Source of the DNA: Pseudomonas sp. BMS12
Lineage (GTDB): Bacteria > Pseudomonadota > Gammaproteobacteria > Pseudomonadales > Pseudomonadaceae
NCBI RefSeq assembly: GCF_001592875.1
Contig: NZ_LSOF01000011.1
Span: 1 to 64,000, forward strand
DNA: 64,000 nucleotides
Direction: 5' to 3'
Position 1 is the stretch's first letter, and every line of letters begins with the position of its first letter. Positions 35,626 to 45,447 of this stretch are shown in pieces. The translations under genes were made by a program, and so were the position numbers. The notes under the pieces were generated by a model. That model did no database searches, had not been told where the DNA came from, and saw nothing but the letters and a program-made list of their open reading frames with translations.

Positions 35626-36375
35626 TCAGTCCAGCTGCTCCATGATCTCGTCCGGGATCTCGGCGTTGTGGTAGACGTTCTGCACGTCGTCCAGATCTTC
35701 CAGCATGTCGATCAGCTTGAGCACCTTCTTGGCCGTGTCGAGATCGGCAATCGGTGCGCTGATGGACGGCACCATCGCCACCTCGGCCTCCTCACCCTTG
35801 AAACCCGCCGCGTTCAGCGCCTCGTTGACCGCCAGGAACTCGGCGAAGCTGGTCGACACAAGCGCCGAGCCGTCCTCGCCCATCTCCACGTCATCGGCAC
35901 CCGCCTCCAGAGCCGCCTCCATAAGCGCGTCTTCATCCACGCCCGGGGCGAAGCTGATCTGCCCCTTGCGGTCGAACATATAGGCCACGGAACCATCAGT
36001 GCCGAGGTTGCCGCCACACTTGGTGAAGGCATGGCGCACCTCGGCGGCAGTGCGATTGCGGTTGTCGGTCATGGCCTCGACGATGATCGCCACGCCACTG
36101 GGCGCGTAGCCCTCGTAGCTCAGCTCGGTCATGTTGTCGGCTTCCGTGTTGCCGGCGCCGCGCGCGATGGCTCGGTCGATCACCTCGCGGGACATGTTGG
36201 CAGTCAGCGCCTTGTCCACCGCCAGACGCAGGCGCGGATTGTCCGCCGGAACCGGACCGCCATGTTTGGCCGCCACGGTCAGCTCGCGAATCAGTTTGGT
36301 GAATATCTTGCCGCGCTTGGCGTCCTGGCGCCCTTTGCGGTGCTTGATGTTGGCCCATTTGGAATGACCAGCCAT
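35626..36375 (-). CDS. yebC: YebC/TACO1 family regulator (PmpR-like)
   Basis: This 249-residue protein has the full YebC fold, starting [15 protein letters not shown] and with the [15 protein letters not shown] block in the middle. Family members bind DNA or ribosomes. The P. aeruginosa protein in the same place, PmpR, represses pqsR, and other YebC proteins have been linked to translation of difficult proline stretches. Here the gene lies between aspS and ruvC, as in other pseudomonads. The precise role in this organism cannot be told. Confidence 0.95.
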   Translation of the reverse strand: MAGHSKWANIKHRKGRQDAKRGKIFTKLIRELTVAAKHGGPVPADNPRLRLAVDKALTANMSREVIDRAIARGAGNTEADNMTELSYEGYAPSGVAIIVEAMTDNRNRTAAEVRHAFTKCGGNLGTDGSVAYMFDRKGQISFAPGVDEDALMEAALEAGADDVEMGEDGSALVSTSFAEFLAVNEALNAAGFKGEEAEVAMVPSISAPIADLDTAKKVLKLIDMLEDLDDVQNVYHNAEIPDEIMEQLD

Positions 36376-36427
36376 AACTCACTCCGTCTCTTTCAACTCA
36401 GGTTTAACAGGGCATGGCCCCATAACG

Positions 36428-36453
36428 AAGAAGCCTGGAAATCCAGGCTTCTT
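36428..36453 (-). terminator. attenuating hairpin between aspS and yebC
   Basis: AAGAAGCCTGG and CCAGGCTTCTT form a perfect 11-base stem around AAAT, directly after the aspS stop. The U-rich end of the stem makes a partial terminator likely. Confidence 0.7.
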
Positions 36454-36461
36454 GTACCGAT

Positions 36462-38237
<1,776 letters not shown>

Positions 38238-38493
38238 GGTCGTGTTCGCTTCTCTAATCAGTCTTGAATTCGGGTCCGGACATCGAAGGTGCTTCGCAGG
38301 CATTTTCTTCAATTCGGAGGCGAAAAAGCGCGAACAGTCGACCAGTGGTGGCATGGCGCTGCGACTGGCGCGGTTCCGCGTCCGGGACAAGGGGCGCGAT
38401 TATATATGGTTAATCGCATCGACGCAGCCGCCAGCCAAAGCAGCACGCCACCACCTTTCTATACTGAAAGTCCAGCCACGCGGAGAGCATTCC

Positions 38494-39606
38494 ATGGCCC
38501 TGCCCCGCCCCGTCGATATCCCTCAGGATCTGCTCGAGGATTTCCGCCTCGATACCCGCGAGCAACTGCCGCGCTGCGAACAACTGCTGATCGAGCTGGA
38601 GCGCCACCCCGATGACAGCGCGCGTCTGCGCGAGCTGTTCCGCCTGATCCACACCATCAAGGGCAGCCTCGGCTATGTCGGCCTGAACCAGTTGCTACCT
38701 CTGCCTCAGGCCATAGAAGACGTACTGGGCAGCCTGCGCGAGGGTGATCTGCAGTTCGATAGCCTGCTGGGCGATATCCTGCTGCTCAGCCTCGACCAGT
38801 TGCGCAACCTGATCGATGCCACCCTGGGCCTCGGCGAAGCACCGCCCCCCCAGCAGATCGCCAACCAGTGCCAGGCCCTGCAAGCACTGGCCAGCGCCCC
38901 CGCCTCGCGACAAAGCGAAATTCGCCGCACCCTGCTGCAACACCTGGACCCCAGCACCCGCCTACAGCCTGTCGAAGTGGGCAACGGGCAGCTCCAGCAG
39001 TTGCTAGAAACCTATGACATTGAGGCCGAAGCGGACCTGCTGTTCTTTGCCGAGCTGATGAACGCCAGCGAACAACGCTCACCCTACTGGCATGGTCGCG
39101 GCCTGCGCCTGCTCGACCTGGCCCTGAGCATGAACGAGACAGCCGGCAAACCCGTGGAACCCGGGCAATTGGCGGCCGCTGTGTGCCTGCATGACCTGGG
39201 CATGGCTTTTCTCCCGCTCGATCTACTGCACAAGAACAGCGAACTGAGCCGCGAAGAACGCCGCCAGATGCAGAGCCACCCGCGCCAGGCCTGCGAGCTA
39301 CTCAAGCGCATGCCCGCCTGGAGCACGGCTGGCGAGATTATCCTGCAGCATCAGGAGCATGCCGATGGCAGCGGCTACCCAAAGGGACTGCGAGAAGCGG
39401 AAATCCACCCCGGCGCCCTGCTCCTGAGTGTCGCCGACACCTTCGACGCCCGCACCCACGAACGCGCCCACCAGACGCTGAGCAAACGACCGCGCCTGCG
39501 CGCCATTCTGGAAATCAACAACCTGTCAGGACAGCAGTTCAGCGCAAGATGGGTCGAGGTATTCAACCGCACCCTGCAGGTCAGGCCAGCACTGGCGCAC
39601 CTATAG
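38494..39606 (+). CDS. HPt domain fused to a divergent HD-GYP domain
   Basis: This 370-residue cytoplasmic protein begins with a histidine phosphotransfer domain (about 10-115; phospho-acceptor H53 in LFRLIHTIKGSLGY) and continues with an HD-GYP domain (about 180-340). The HD pair is H233-D234 in CLHDLGM, with H262, H286, DGSGYP (292-296) and D315 also present. The usual HDIGK lysine is methionine and the HHE motif reads HQE, so one metal ligand is missing and phosphodiesterase activity is uncertain. GGAG precedes ATG 38494. It is divergent from aspS and followed by dps. I do not recall a counterpart between aspS and dps in P. aeruginosa. Confidence 0.85.
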   Translation: MALPRPVDIPQDLLEDFRLDTREQLPRCEQLLIELERHPDDSARLRELFRLIHTIKGSLGYVGLNQLLPLPQAIEDVLGSLREGDLQFDSLLGDILLLSLDQLRNLIDATLGLGEAPPPQQIANQCQALQALASAPASRQSEIRRTLLQHLDPSTRLQPVEVGNGQLQQLLETYDIEAEADLLFFAELMNASEQRSPYWHGRGLRLLDLALSMNETAGKPVEPGQLAAAVCLHDLGMAFLPLDLLHKNSELSREERRQMQSHPRQACELLKRMPAWSTAGEIILQHQEHADGSGYPKGLREAEIHPGALLLSVADTFDARTHERAHQTLSKRPRLRAILEINNLSGQQFSARWVEVFNRTLQVRPALAHL

Positions 39607-39748
39607 AAAGATGGAACCAGGCGCACCTCGATAGCCTCCAAGCATGGCTTCGATTGATACAAGACAAGCCGGGTAGAAGTGCGCCTGTGATAGGCTCCCG
39701 TCATCAAGGGGAGCGTCTACCCCGGCCACCTGAGAGGAGAGACAAGGT

Positions 39749-40219
39749 ATGGAAATCAATATCGGCATCGCTGAACAGGATCGTGCCGCCATCGCGGAAG
39801 GACTTTCCCGCCTTCTGGCAGACACCTACACCCTGTACCTGAAGACCCACAACTTCCACTGGAACGTTACCGGGCCGATGTTCAACACCCTGCACCTGAT
39901 GTTCGAGGGTCAGTACACCGAGCTGGCCCTGGCCGTCGACATGATCGCCGAGCGTATCCGCGCCCTGGGCTTCCCGGCGCCAGGCACCTACGCCGCCTAC
40001 GCCCGCCTGTCCTCGATCAAGGAAGAAGAAGGCGTACCCAGCGCCGAAGAGATGATCAAGCTACTGGTTCAAGGCCAGGAAGCCGTCGTGCGCACCGCCC
40101 GCGGCATCTTCCCACTGCTGGACAAGGTCAGCGACGAGCCTACCGCCGACCTGCTGACCCAGCGCATGCAAGTGCACGAAAAAACCGCCTGGATGCTGCG
40201 CAGCCTGCTCGCCGCCTGA
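39749..40219 (+). CDS. dps: Dps family DNA-binding ferritin-like protein
   Basis: This 156-residue protein forms a dodecamer that stores iron and protects DNA. The ferroxidase residues are visible in [10 protein letters not shown] and [19 protein letters not shown]. There is a strong ribosome site, GAGAGGAG, before ATG 39749. It ends with its own terminator. It sits between two c-di-GMP-type genes, with 142 bases upstream that may hold an OxyR- or RpoS-type promoter that I could not identify. Confidence 0.93.
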   Translation: MEINIGIAEQDRAAIAEGLSRLLADTYTLYLKTHNFHWNVTGPMFNTLHLMFEGQYTELALAVDMIAERIRALGFPAPGTYAAYARLSSIKEEEGVPSAEEMIKLLVQGQEAVVRTARGIFPLLDKVSDEPTADLLTQRMQVHEKTAWMLRSLLAA

Positions 40220-40237
40220 GCACAGCCCGAGCCGACC

Positions 40238-40262
40238 AAGGCCCGGCTAGTCCGGGCCTTTT
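40238..40262 (+). terminator. terminator of dps
   Basis: AAGGCCCGG and CCGGGCCTT pair around CTAGT and are followed by TT, 18 bases after the dps stop. Confidence 0.85.
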
Positions 40263-40327
40263 GCTAGGCACCCAGCCAGCAACTACTCTATCCTTTGCCC
40301 ATTCACCTATTCGCCACAGTGACGTGC

Positions 40328-41395
40328 ATGAGCCAACCGCCCAAAGCCCCTTCCATCCTCGAGCAATATCCTGAAGAAACGCGCGAGGCTGCAGACCTGC
40401 TCAAGCAGGCGGTTCCGCATATGGTGCGCCACGACATCCCGCCAAACCCCGTGCACTACGCACTCTGGTACAGCTACTGCAGGGGCAACGAGCCCGAGCT
40501 GAATCGCCGCCTGGACAAGATCATCAAGGACTTCTCCAGCTTCCCACCGGAAACCGCAGCCAAACTGTTTCGCGACTACATCATTCGTGGCGAACTGGAC
40601 GAGGCCCGAGCCGGCCAGCAGCAGGTCATCGAACTGGTCGACGACATAGAAGACGACGTACAGCGCAGCGTGACCGGGAGCCAGCACTATCAGGAAAGCC
40701 TCTCGCAAGGCCTGGCCGCCCTGCAGGAGCCCATAGTCGACGACCTGCCCACCGTGCTCAACGACCTTCAACTGAGCACCCTGCAGATGCACGAGCAGCA
40801 GGAAAAATTCCTCTACCGCCTGCGTGCCGCTCAGGGCGAAATACAGAACCTGCGCAGCCAGCTGGAGCGTGCTCAGGCCGCAGCAACACTGGACAGCCTG
40901 ACCCACGTCTTCAATCGCCACGCATTTACCCGCCTGCTGGAACAGGCGCTGGCCGGAGACGTTACTGGCCTGGCCCTGGTGATGCTGGATATCGACCATT
41001 TCAAGCAGTTCAACGACCAGTACGGGCATCCTCTGGGCGACCGTGTATTGCAGCACGTAGGCCAACTGCTTCGCGACCTGCTGCCGGCACGCGGCGTAGC
41101 GGCCCGCTACGGCGGCGAAGAGTTCTGCATCATCCTCAAAGACTGCTTCGACCTAGGCACCGCTAGCGCCTTCGCCGAACAGCTGCGCCTGAAAATCCAG
41201 GCCCTGCGAGTCAAGGTGCGTAGCACCGACAAGGTGCTGGACAGCATCACTGCCTCCTTCGGCCTTGCCCTGGCCGAACCCGGCGACACCTTCGACAGCC
41301 TGGTGACCCGGGCAGACGATGCGCTCTACCAGGCCAAACGCAACGGTCGTAACCAGATCCACCCCGCCAATCCCGAAACGGCCCTGAGCGCCTGA
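40328..41395 (+). CDS. GGDEF diguanylate cyclase
   Basis: This 355-residue cytoplasmic protein has an N-terminal helical domain and coiled coil (about 1-185) and a C-terminal GGDEF domain (about 190-350). The active site RYGGEEF is intact (about residue 262), and D-x-LT-x-x-x-NR and DIDHFKQFNDQYGH are typical. The position of the inhibitory I-site (RxxD) reads PARG, so product inhibition is probably absent. I used ATG 40328 (MSQPPKAPS), 108 bases after dps and past its terminator. There is no transmembrane segment. Confidence 0.9.
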   Translation: MSQPPKAPSILEQYPEETREAADLLKQAVPHMVRHDIPPNPVHYALWYSYCRGNEPELNRRLDKIIKDFSSFPPETAAKLFRDYIIRGELDEARAGQQQVIELVDDIEDDVQRSVTGSQHYQESLSQGLAALQEPIVDDLPTVLNDLQLSTLQMHEQQEKFLYRLRAAQGEIQNLRSQLERAQAAATLDSLTHVFNRHAFTRLLEQALAGDVTGLALVMLDIDHFKQFNDQYGHPLGDRVLQHVGQLLRDLLPARGVAARYGGEEFCIILKDCFDLGTASAFAEQLRLKIQALRVKVRSTDKVLDSITASFGLALAEPGDTFDSLVTRADDALYQAKRNGRNQIHPANPETALSA

Positions 41396-41549
41396 TTTGA
41401 GCGCTCCCCCGCTTTGCGGTTAAATACGCCAGTGCTGCATCCGCAGCGCCAGCTGGCCAGCTCGGCGTCCGGGACCCAGTCACCGGGTCCACACCGGCAC
41501 CGCTAGCCACGTTCAAGACAAATCGTGAATTTAAGTGAGCTCATCACCC

Positions 41550-42155
41550 ATGTTGAAGATCGTCCACCTGATCACAGGCGGCGGCGCTCTGCTGCTGTCC
41601 TTCCTTCCCAGCCTACGCAACGAAGCCCTGCCCTTTCTACAGACCCCCGACGCTCTCTACCTCGCACTGTTCGGCCTCACCAACCTGTTCATGGCGCCAC
41701 TCCCTGCACGCCAGCAAGGTGCTCGCAGCCAACTGCAAGTACTGGTCAGCGCCCTGCTGGTATTTGCCACCGTGCTGCAGGCCCTGATTCTGCTTGCCCC
41801 ACTCCCGCAAATCGGCAGCCAGCCAGCAGTACTCTTGAGCCTGGCCACCCTGGCAGCCGCAGCCATCCTGCACTTGAGCATCAGCCTGAGCAAAAGCAGC
41901 CCGCGCAGCAGCCTGCCGAGCCACAGCCCAAACGACAACCGCGAGACTGGCACGGTCAAGTGGTTCAACACCTCGAAGGGCTTCGGTTTCATTTCCCGCG
42001 ATAGCGGCGACGATATCTTCGTGCACTTCCGCGCCATTCGCGGTGAAGGTCATCGAGTCCTGGTCGAAGGCCAGCGCGTCGAGTTCTCCGTCATGAATAG
42101 AGACAAGGGCCTGCAGGCCGAAGATGTGATAATCGCCCTACCCGGTTATCGCTAA
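41550..42155 (+). CDS. membrane-anchored cold-shock domain protein
   Basis: This 201-residue protein has about four membrane helices (near 5-20, 34-50, 64-84 and 92-112), a short hydrophilic linker, and a C-terminal cold-shock domain (133-200) with intact RNA-binding motifs KGFGFI (143-148) and IFVHF (156-160). The domain should bind single-stranded nucleic acid beside the inner membrane. P. aeruginosa has a related gene in the same place. I used ATG 41550; a GTG at 41535 would add five residues. It ends in a strong terminator. Confidence 0.85.
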   Translation: MLKIVHLITGGGALLLSFLPSLRNEALPFLQTPDALYLALFGLTNLFMAPLPARQQGARSQLQVLVSALLVFATVLQALILLAPLPQIGSQPAVLLSLATLAAAAILHLSISLSKSSPRSSLPSHSPNDNRETGTVKWFNTSKGFGFISRDSGDDIFVHFRAIRGEGHRVLVEGQRVEFSVMNRDKGLQAEDVIIALPGYR

Positions 42156-42161
42156 GTCAAA

Positions 42162-42189
42162 AAGAAGCCCGCAAATCGCGGGCTTCTTT
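42162..42189 (+). terminator. terminator of the cold-shock gene
   Basis: AAGAAGCCCGC and GCGGGCTTCTT form a perfect stem around AAATC and are followed by T. It lies just after the stop and also ahead of the convergent slyX stop. Confidence 0.88.
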
Positions 42190-42193
42190 ATAT

Positions 42194-42400
42194 TCAGTAG
42201 TGCGGTGGAGGCGCCTCGCCCTCAGCCAGCCCAAACTGACCAGCCCCTTCCTCCTGGCGCCTGGCCAACTCGACGATCTGCACCTGCAGGCGCTCGACAG
42301 TGCGTTGCTGCTGCACCAGCGCATCATTCAACGCAGCAATGGTGTCATCCTGAAACGCCAGGCGACTCTCCAGTTCCACAACCCGATCTTCCAGACTCAT
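42194..42400 (-). CDS. slyX: SlyX family protein
   Basis: This 68-residue coiled-coil protein ([21 protein letters not shown]) ends in a proline-rich PPPHY, the SlyX hallmark. Its function is unknown. I used ATG 42400; its stop/start spacing with the HIT gene is one base, so they are translationally coupled. Confidence 0.93.
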   Translation of the reverse strand: MSLEDRVVELESRLAFQDDTIAALNDALVQQQRTVERLQVQIVELARRQEEGAGQFGLAEGEAPPPHY

Positions 42401-42401
42401 A

Positions 42402-42827
42402 TCAAACCTCGGCCCACTGAAAGCCATCCGTCAGCACCAACCGCAGACGCTCACGCATAGCCACAAGCTGTTGCTGCGAATATGGCACCGCCGGATGACG
42501 CCCCCAGACTGGAGCCGGCCAGGATGCGTCGTCGCGGCGCCGTACCACGACATGCATATGCAGCTGACTGACCACATTGCCGAGCGTAGCGATATTCATC
42601 TTGTCTGCCACGAAAGCATCCTTGAGGGTTTCCGCGAGCCAGGTCGTTTCCTGCCAGAGCTGTTGCTGCTCATCTGCCGCCAACTGAAAAAGCTCACTGA
42701 TCGCCTCGCGCCGCGGCACAAGAATGAACCACGGATAGCTGGAATCGTTCATCAGCAGCAACCGACACAAGGGGAAATCCCCCAGAACCAGGGTGTCCTG
42801 CTGCAAACGCGGATCAAGGCTGAACAT
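42402..42827 (-). CDS. HIT domain protein
   Basis: This 141-residue nucleotide-binding protein has the histidine triad in [10 protein letters not shown], one position off the usual HxHxH with the last histidine replaced by valine, as in several bacterial HIT relatives. HIT proteins hydrolyse nucleotide-phosphate bonds. The start is 42827, with GGGAAG upstream. It forms a two-gene unit with slyX. Confidence 0.88.
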   Translation of the reverse strand: MFSLDPRLQQDTLVLGDFPLCRLLLMNDSSYPWFILVPRREAISELFQLAADEQQQLWQETTWLAETLKDAFVADKMNIATLGNVVSQLHMHVVVRRRDDASWPAPVWGRHPAVPYSQQQLVAMRERLRLVLTDGFQWAEV

Positions 42828-42989
42828 CTGACTTCCCTCCAGCTCGTGTCATACCAATCATCGGGCGCGCAGCATAACGGGATGCCACGCGCAGTTCACC
42901 TCATGACAGGCCAGCCAGTCACAGCCCAAGCCCCAAAAGCAGGCATGGGCACGACCATCCCTGAAGCAGGACCAAGGGCACGCCCCATA

Positions 42990-43020
42990 TGTGGGCAGAA
43001 AAGTGGCAGTCATGCCCACA
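42990..43020. repeat. inverted repeat in the oprD upstream region
   Basis: TGTGGGCA and TGCCCACA are perfect eight-base arms around a 15-base loop. It may be a regulator site or an RNA stem; there is no U-run for a terminator. Confidence 0.4.
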
Positions 43021-43062
43021 AATTGAACAACCGCACAGGTAAAAGCGTTACCGAGGAGTAGA

Positions 43063-43299
43063 TTGCTCCCGAACCATCGTACCAACGCATCGCGAGAACC
43101 ACGACTGATGCCGCCTACGCTATCTGGAACCCCCTATCTAGGAGCGCTGCAGAACCTTCTGGAACGCGAGAACCAACCGCCAGAGAAAGTTTTTCAGGCC
43201 TCAAAGCAGTTTGTGCATGGAAGTTGCTTTAGCACTGTCACCGTCGGCACAGGAGAGCCCCTCGACCCGAGCCTGACTCCCACGCAAGGCATGCCTTAA
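43063..43299 (+). CDS. possible small ORF upstream of oprD
   Basis: A 78-residue frame starts at TTG with GAGGAG four bases upstream. The sequence is rich in proline, threonine and asparagine, has no recognisable domain or signal peptide, and resembles nothing I know. The upstream ribosome site is the only support. It may equally be chance within a regulatory region. Confidence 0.2.
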   Translation: MLPNHRTNASREPRLMPPTLSGTPYLGALQNLLERENQPPEKVFQASKQFVHGSCFSTVTVGTGEPLDPSLTPTQGMP

Positions 43300-43383
43300 C
43301 GCCGTAAGCGCTTGGATTCATAGCTTTTTCGAGACGGCAGGGACGGATGAAAAACAGCGGCACGAACCTACATAAATGCGACA

Positions 43384-43404
43384 TTGCAAATGCAGATTTG
43401 CGAC
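43384..43404. promoter_or_regulatory. palindrome upstream of oprD
   Basis: GCAAAT and ATTTGC flank GCAG, with partial extension on both sides (ATTGCAAAT ... ATTTGCGA). It lies about 60 bases ahead of the -10 candidate, a position for an activator or repressor. Confidence 0.3.
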
Positions 43405-43462
43405 AAGCACTCTAACTAAAACGTAGGGAATCAATGATATCTGTCGCCAAGTTAAATCTCCG

Positions 43463-43471
43463 TGCTATAAG
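43463..43471 (+). promoter_or_regulatory. extended -10 promoter candidate of oprD
   Basis: TGC-TATAAG gives an extended -10 element 85 bases before the oprD start. No good -35 is seen. Confidence 0.35.
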
Positions 43472-43555
43472 TTAGCGCCGACACAAAAAGAAAGAGCCGC
43501 CCATATAACAAAACAGTGGGCAGCACAACTCTTCTAAACCAAAGGAGCAATCACA

Positions 43556-44866
43556 ATGCAAGTGATGAAGTGGAGCGCACTGGCTCTCGCCGTGACCGCC
43601 GCAACTACCCAACTGGCTTTCGCCAGCGCGCAGTCCGAGTCCAAGGGCCTCGTTGAAGATACCAGCTTCGACATCTTCAACCGTGTTCTGTACATGAACC
43701 GCGATTTCCGCAACGGTGCCTCCAACACCAATGACGTAACGGGCAAAAAAGCCGGCTATCGCGAAGAAACCGGCTATGGCCTGCGCCTGCTGCTGGAATC
43801 CGGTTTCACTCAAGGCACTGTCGGTGTTGGCTTCGACGCCCACTCGCTCTCCAGCTTCAAACTGGACGGCGGTCGTGGTCACTACGGCAGTGGTCTGTTC
43901 GGCCAAACCGACGAAGGCCGTGGCGATGACACCCAGACCGAAGTGGGTGGTGCAGTCAAATTCCGTGTTTCTGACACCGTCCTGAAGTACGGCAACCAGT
44001 TCGTTGCCAGCCCTGTATTCTCTACCGACGACAGCCGTATCCTGCCGGAAGTCGCTACTGGCACCTATGTTGTCAGCAACGAAATCGAAGGCCTGGAGCT
44101 GAGCGGTGGTCACTTCACCGCCAACAACAGCCAAGAAAACACCACTCGCGATGGACTTGGCCTCAAGTCTGCCGATATCGTGGGCATCAGCTATCAATTC
44201 ACCGATGATTTCAGCGCCGCCTTCCATGCTTCTGACGTAGAAGACTACTGGAAGAAGTACTACGGCAACCTGAATTACACCCTTGGTGACCTGAACTTCG
44301 ACTTCAACATTTACAAGACCGACTACGAAAAAGGCTACATCGAGTCCGCCACTGCAAATGAAGACGATGGCATCCCTGGTGTACGCGAATCCAAAGACAA
44401 CACCATCTGGAGCCTTGGCGCTGCCTACACCTTGGGCGCGCACACCTTTACTCTGGGCTACCAACAATCCAACGGCGATCGCGGCTATGACTACGGCGTT
44501 GATGGCGGCGGCACTGTCTGGCTGACCAACTCGGTTCAGTACTCCGACTTCAACGGTGAAGACGAGCGTTCCTACCAAGCTCGCTACGACCTGGATATGA
44601 CCGAGTACGGCGTACCTGGCCTGAGCTTCATGACTCGCTACATCACCGGCACCGATATCACCGTTCGCGGCGATCTGGATGCAGTAGTTGATGACAATGC
44701 TAAAGAGCATGAACTGGATATCGAAGCCAAGTACGTAGTTCAGGAAGGCGCTGCCAAAGACCTTTCCTTCCGCGTACGCAATGCCATCTACCGCACTAAC
44801 AGCAGCTACGGTAATGACATTAATGACTTCCGCCTGATCGTCGAGTACCCGCTGGACGTGCTGTAA
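43556..44866 (+). CDS. oprD: OprD family outer-membrane porin
   Basis: This 436-residue porin has a signal peptide (MQVMKWSALALAV, cut near FASA) and an 18-strand barrel with OprD motifs: SGFTQGTVGVGFDA, LKYGNQFVASPVF, the DFNIYKTDYEKG loop, LANSVQYSDFNGE-like NSVQYSDFNGE, and an RLIVEYPLDVL end. The start and the position beside proS match P. aeruginosa OprD, which takes up basic amino acids and carbapenems; substrate range here is not certain. Loop lengths differ from OprD. AAAGGAG precedes ATG 43556. Confidence 0.92.
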   Translation: MQVMKWSALALAVTAATTQLAFASAQSESKGLVEDTSFDIFNRVLYMNRDFRNGASNTNDVTGKKAGYREETGYGLRLLLESGFTQGTVGVGFDAHSLSSFKLDGGRGHYGSGLFGQTDEGRGDDTQTEVGGAVKFRVSDTVLKYGNQFVASPVFSTDDSRILPEVATGTYVVSNEIEGLELSGGHFTANNSQENTTRDGLGLKSADIVGISYQFTDDFSAAFHASDVEDYWKKYYGNLNYTLGDLNFDFNIYKTDYEKGYIESATANEDDGIPGVRESKDNTIWSLGAAYTLGAHTFTLGYQQSNGDRGYDYGVDGGGTVWLTNSVQYSDFNGEDERSYQARYDLDMTEYGVPGLSFMTRYITGTDITVRGDLDAVVDDNAKEHELDIEAKYVVQEGAAKDLSFRVRNAIYRTNSSYGNDINDFRLIVEYPLDVL

Positions 44867-44892
44867 GTCCTAGCGATACCGCAATCAGTGCA

Positions 44893-44923
44893 AAAGAACC
44901 CGGCCTAGGCCGGGTTCTTTTTT
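44893..44923 (+). terminator. terminator of oprD, bidirectional
   Basis: AAAGAACCCGGCC and GGCCGGGTTCTTT pair around TA and are followed by TTT. It lies 26 bases after the oprD stop and just beyond the convergent thioesterase gene stop. Confidence 0.9.
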
Positions 44924-44938
44924 ATCTACTCAGACGGC

Positions 44939-45355
44939 TCAGAGTGGCAAAGCGTAGGTACCAGTGACATGCGCCACCAACTCGCCCTCCTCACCTAACG
45001 AATAAAGCTGCACTTCACACACCGCCTGACGCTTGGAAAGACGCAGGATGCGCGCCTCGGCGACCAGATCTACCGGCTTGGGCCTGGCCAGGAAGTTGAT
45101 ATTCAGGTTGGCCGTCACAGCCATCTCCACCCGCCCCAACCGCCCCAGAACCACTGCATACATGGCCGCGTCGGCCAGCGACATGATAGTCGGCCCCGAC
45201 AGGGTGCCACCTGGTCGCACCAGCTTGCCGTGGAACGGCACCCGCGCCACCGCCAAGTCTCTATCCAGCCGGTCGATGCGCAGATCGATATCCTCCGCCA
45301 TCGGCACACCGGCACGAATCAGCGCCTGCACCTGGCCAGCAGTCAGCTCCGCCAT
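44939..45355 (-). CDS. PaaI-type hotdog thioesterase
   Basis: This 138-residue hotdog-fold protein resembles PaaI and YigI-like acyl-CoA thioesterases ([22 protein letters not shown] is the nucleotide-binding core). Substrate unknown. I chose ATG 45355 (MAELTAGQ); in-frame codons upstream overlap the proS leader. It is divergent from proS by 92 bases. Confidence 0.85.
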   Translation of the reverse strand: MAELTAGQVQALIRAGVPMAEDIDLRIDRLDRDLAVARVPFHGKLVRPGGTLSGPTIMSLADAAMYAVVLGRLGRVEMAVTANLNINFLARPKPVDLVAEARILRLSKRQAVCEVQLYSLGEEGELVAHVTGTYALPL

Positions 45356-45447
45356 ACTCAACTCCCGCTCCGTCCTGTACGCCACATGGTTGGCCCCGTA
45401 CAATGCCGAGTCATTATTTGCCCTCGCAACCGACAGAACGGCCAAAC

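Larger units (their letters stand above)
42828..43555. other. 728-base intergenic region upstream of oprD
   Basis: This is the longest non-coding gap in the window. Its GC content is visibly lower than that of neighbouring genes. It contains an inverted repeat TGTGGGCA/TGCCCACA (42990-43020), a second palindrome (43384-43404), a possible short TTG-started reading frame at 43063-43299, and an extended -10 promoter candidate near oprD. An untranslated RNA or a long regulated leader would fit, but none is provable from sequence alone. Confidence 0.55.

Noticed and set aside
41400..41549. Possible RNA thermometer or cold-shock leader upstream of the membrane cold-shock gene
   Set aside because: Only a short GGACCC/GGGTCC hairpin is seen, and no stem masks the ribosome site.
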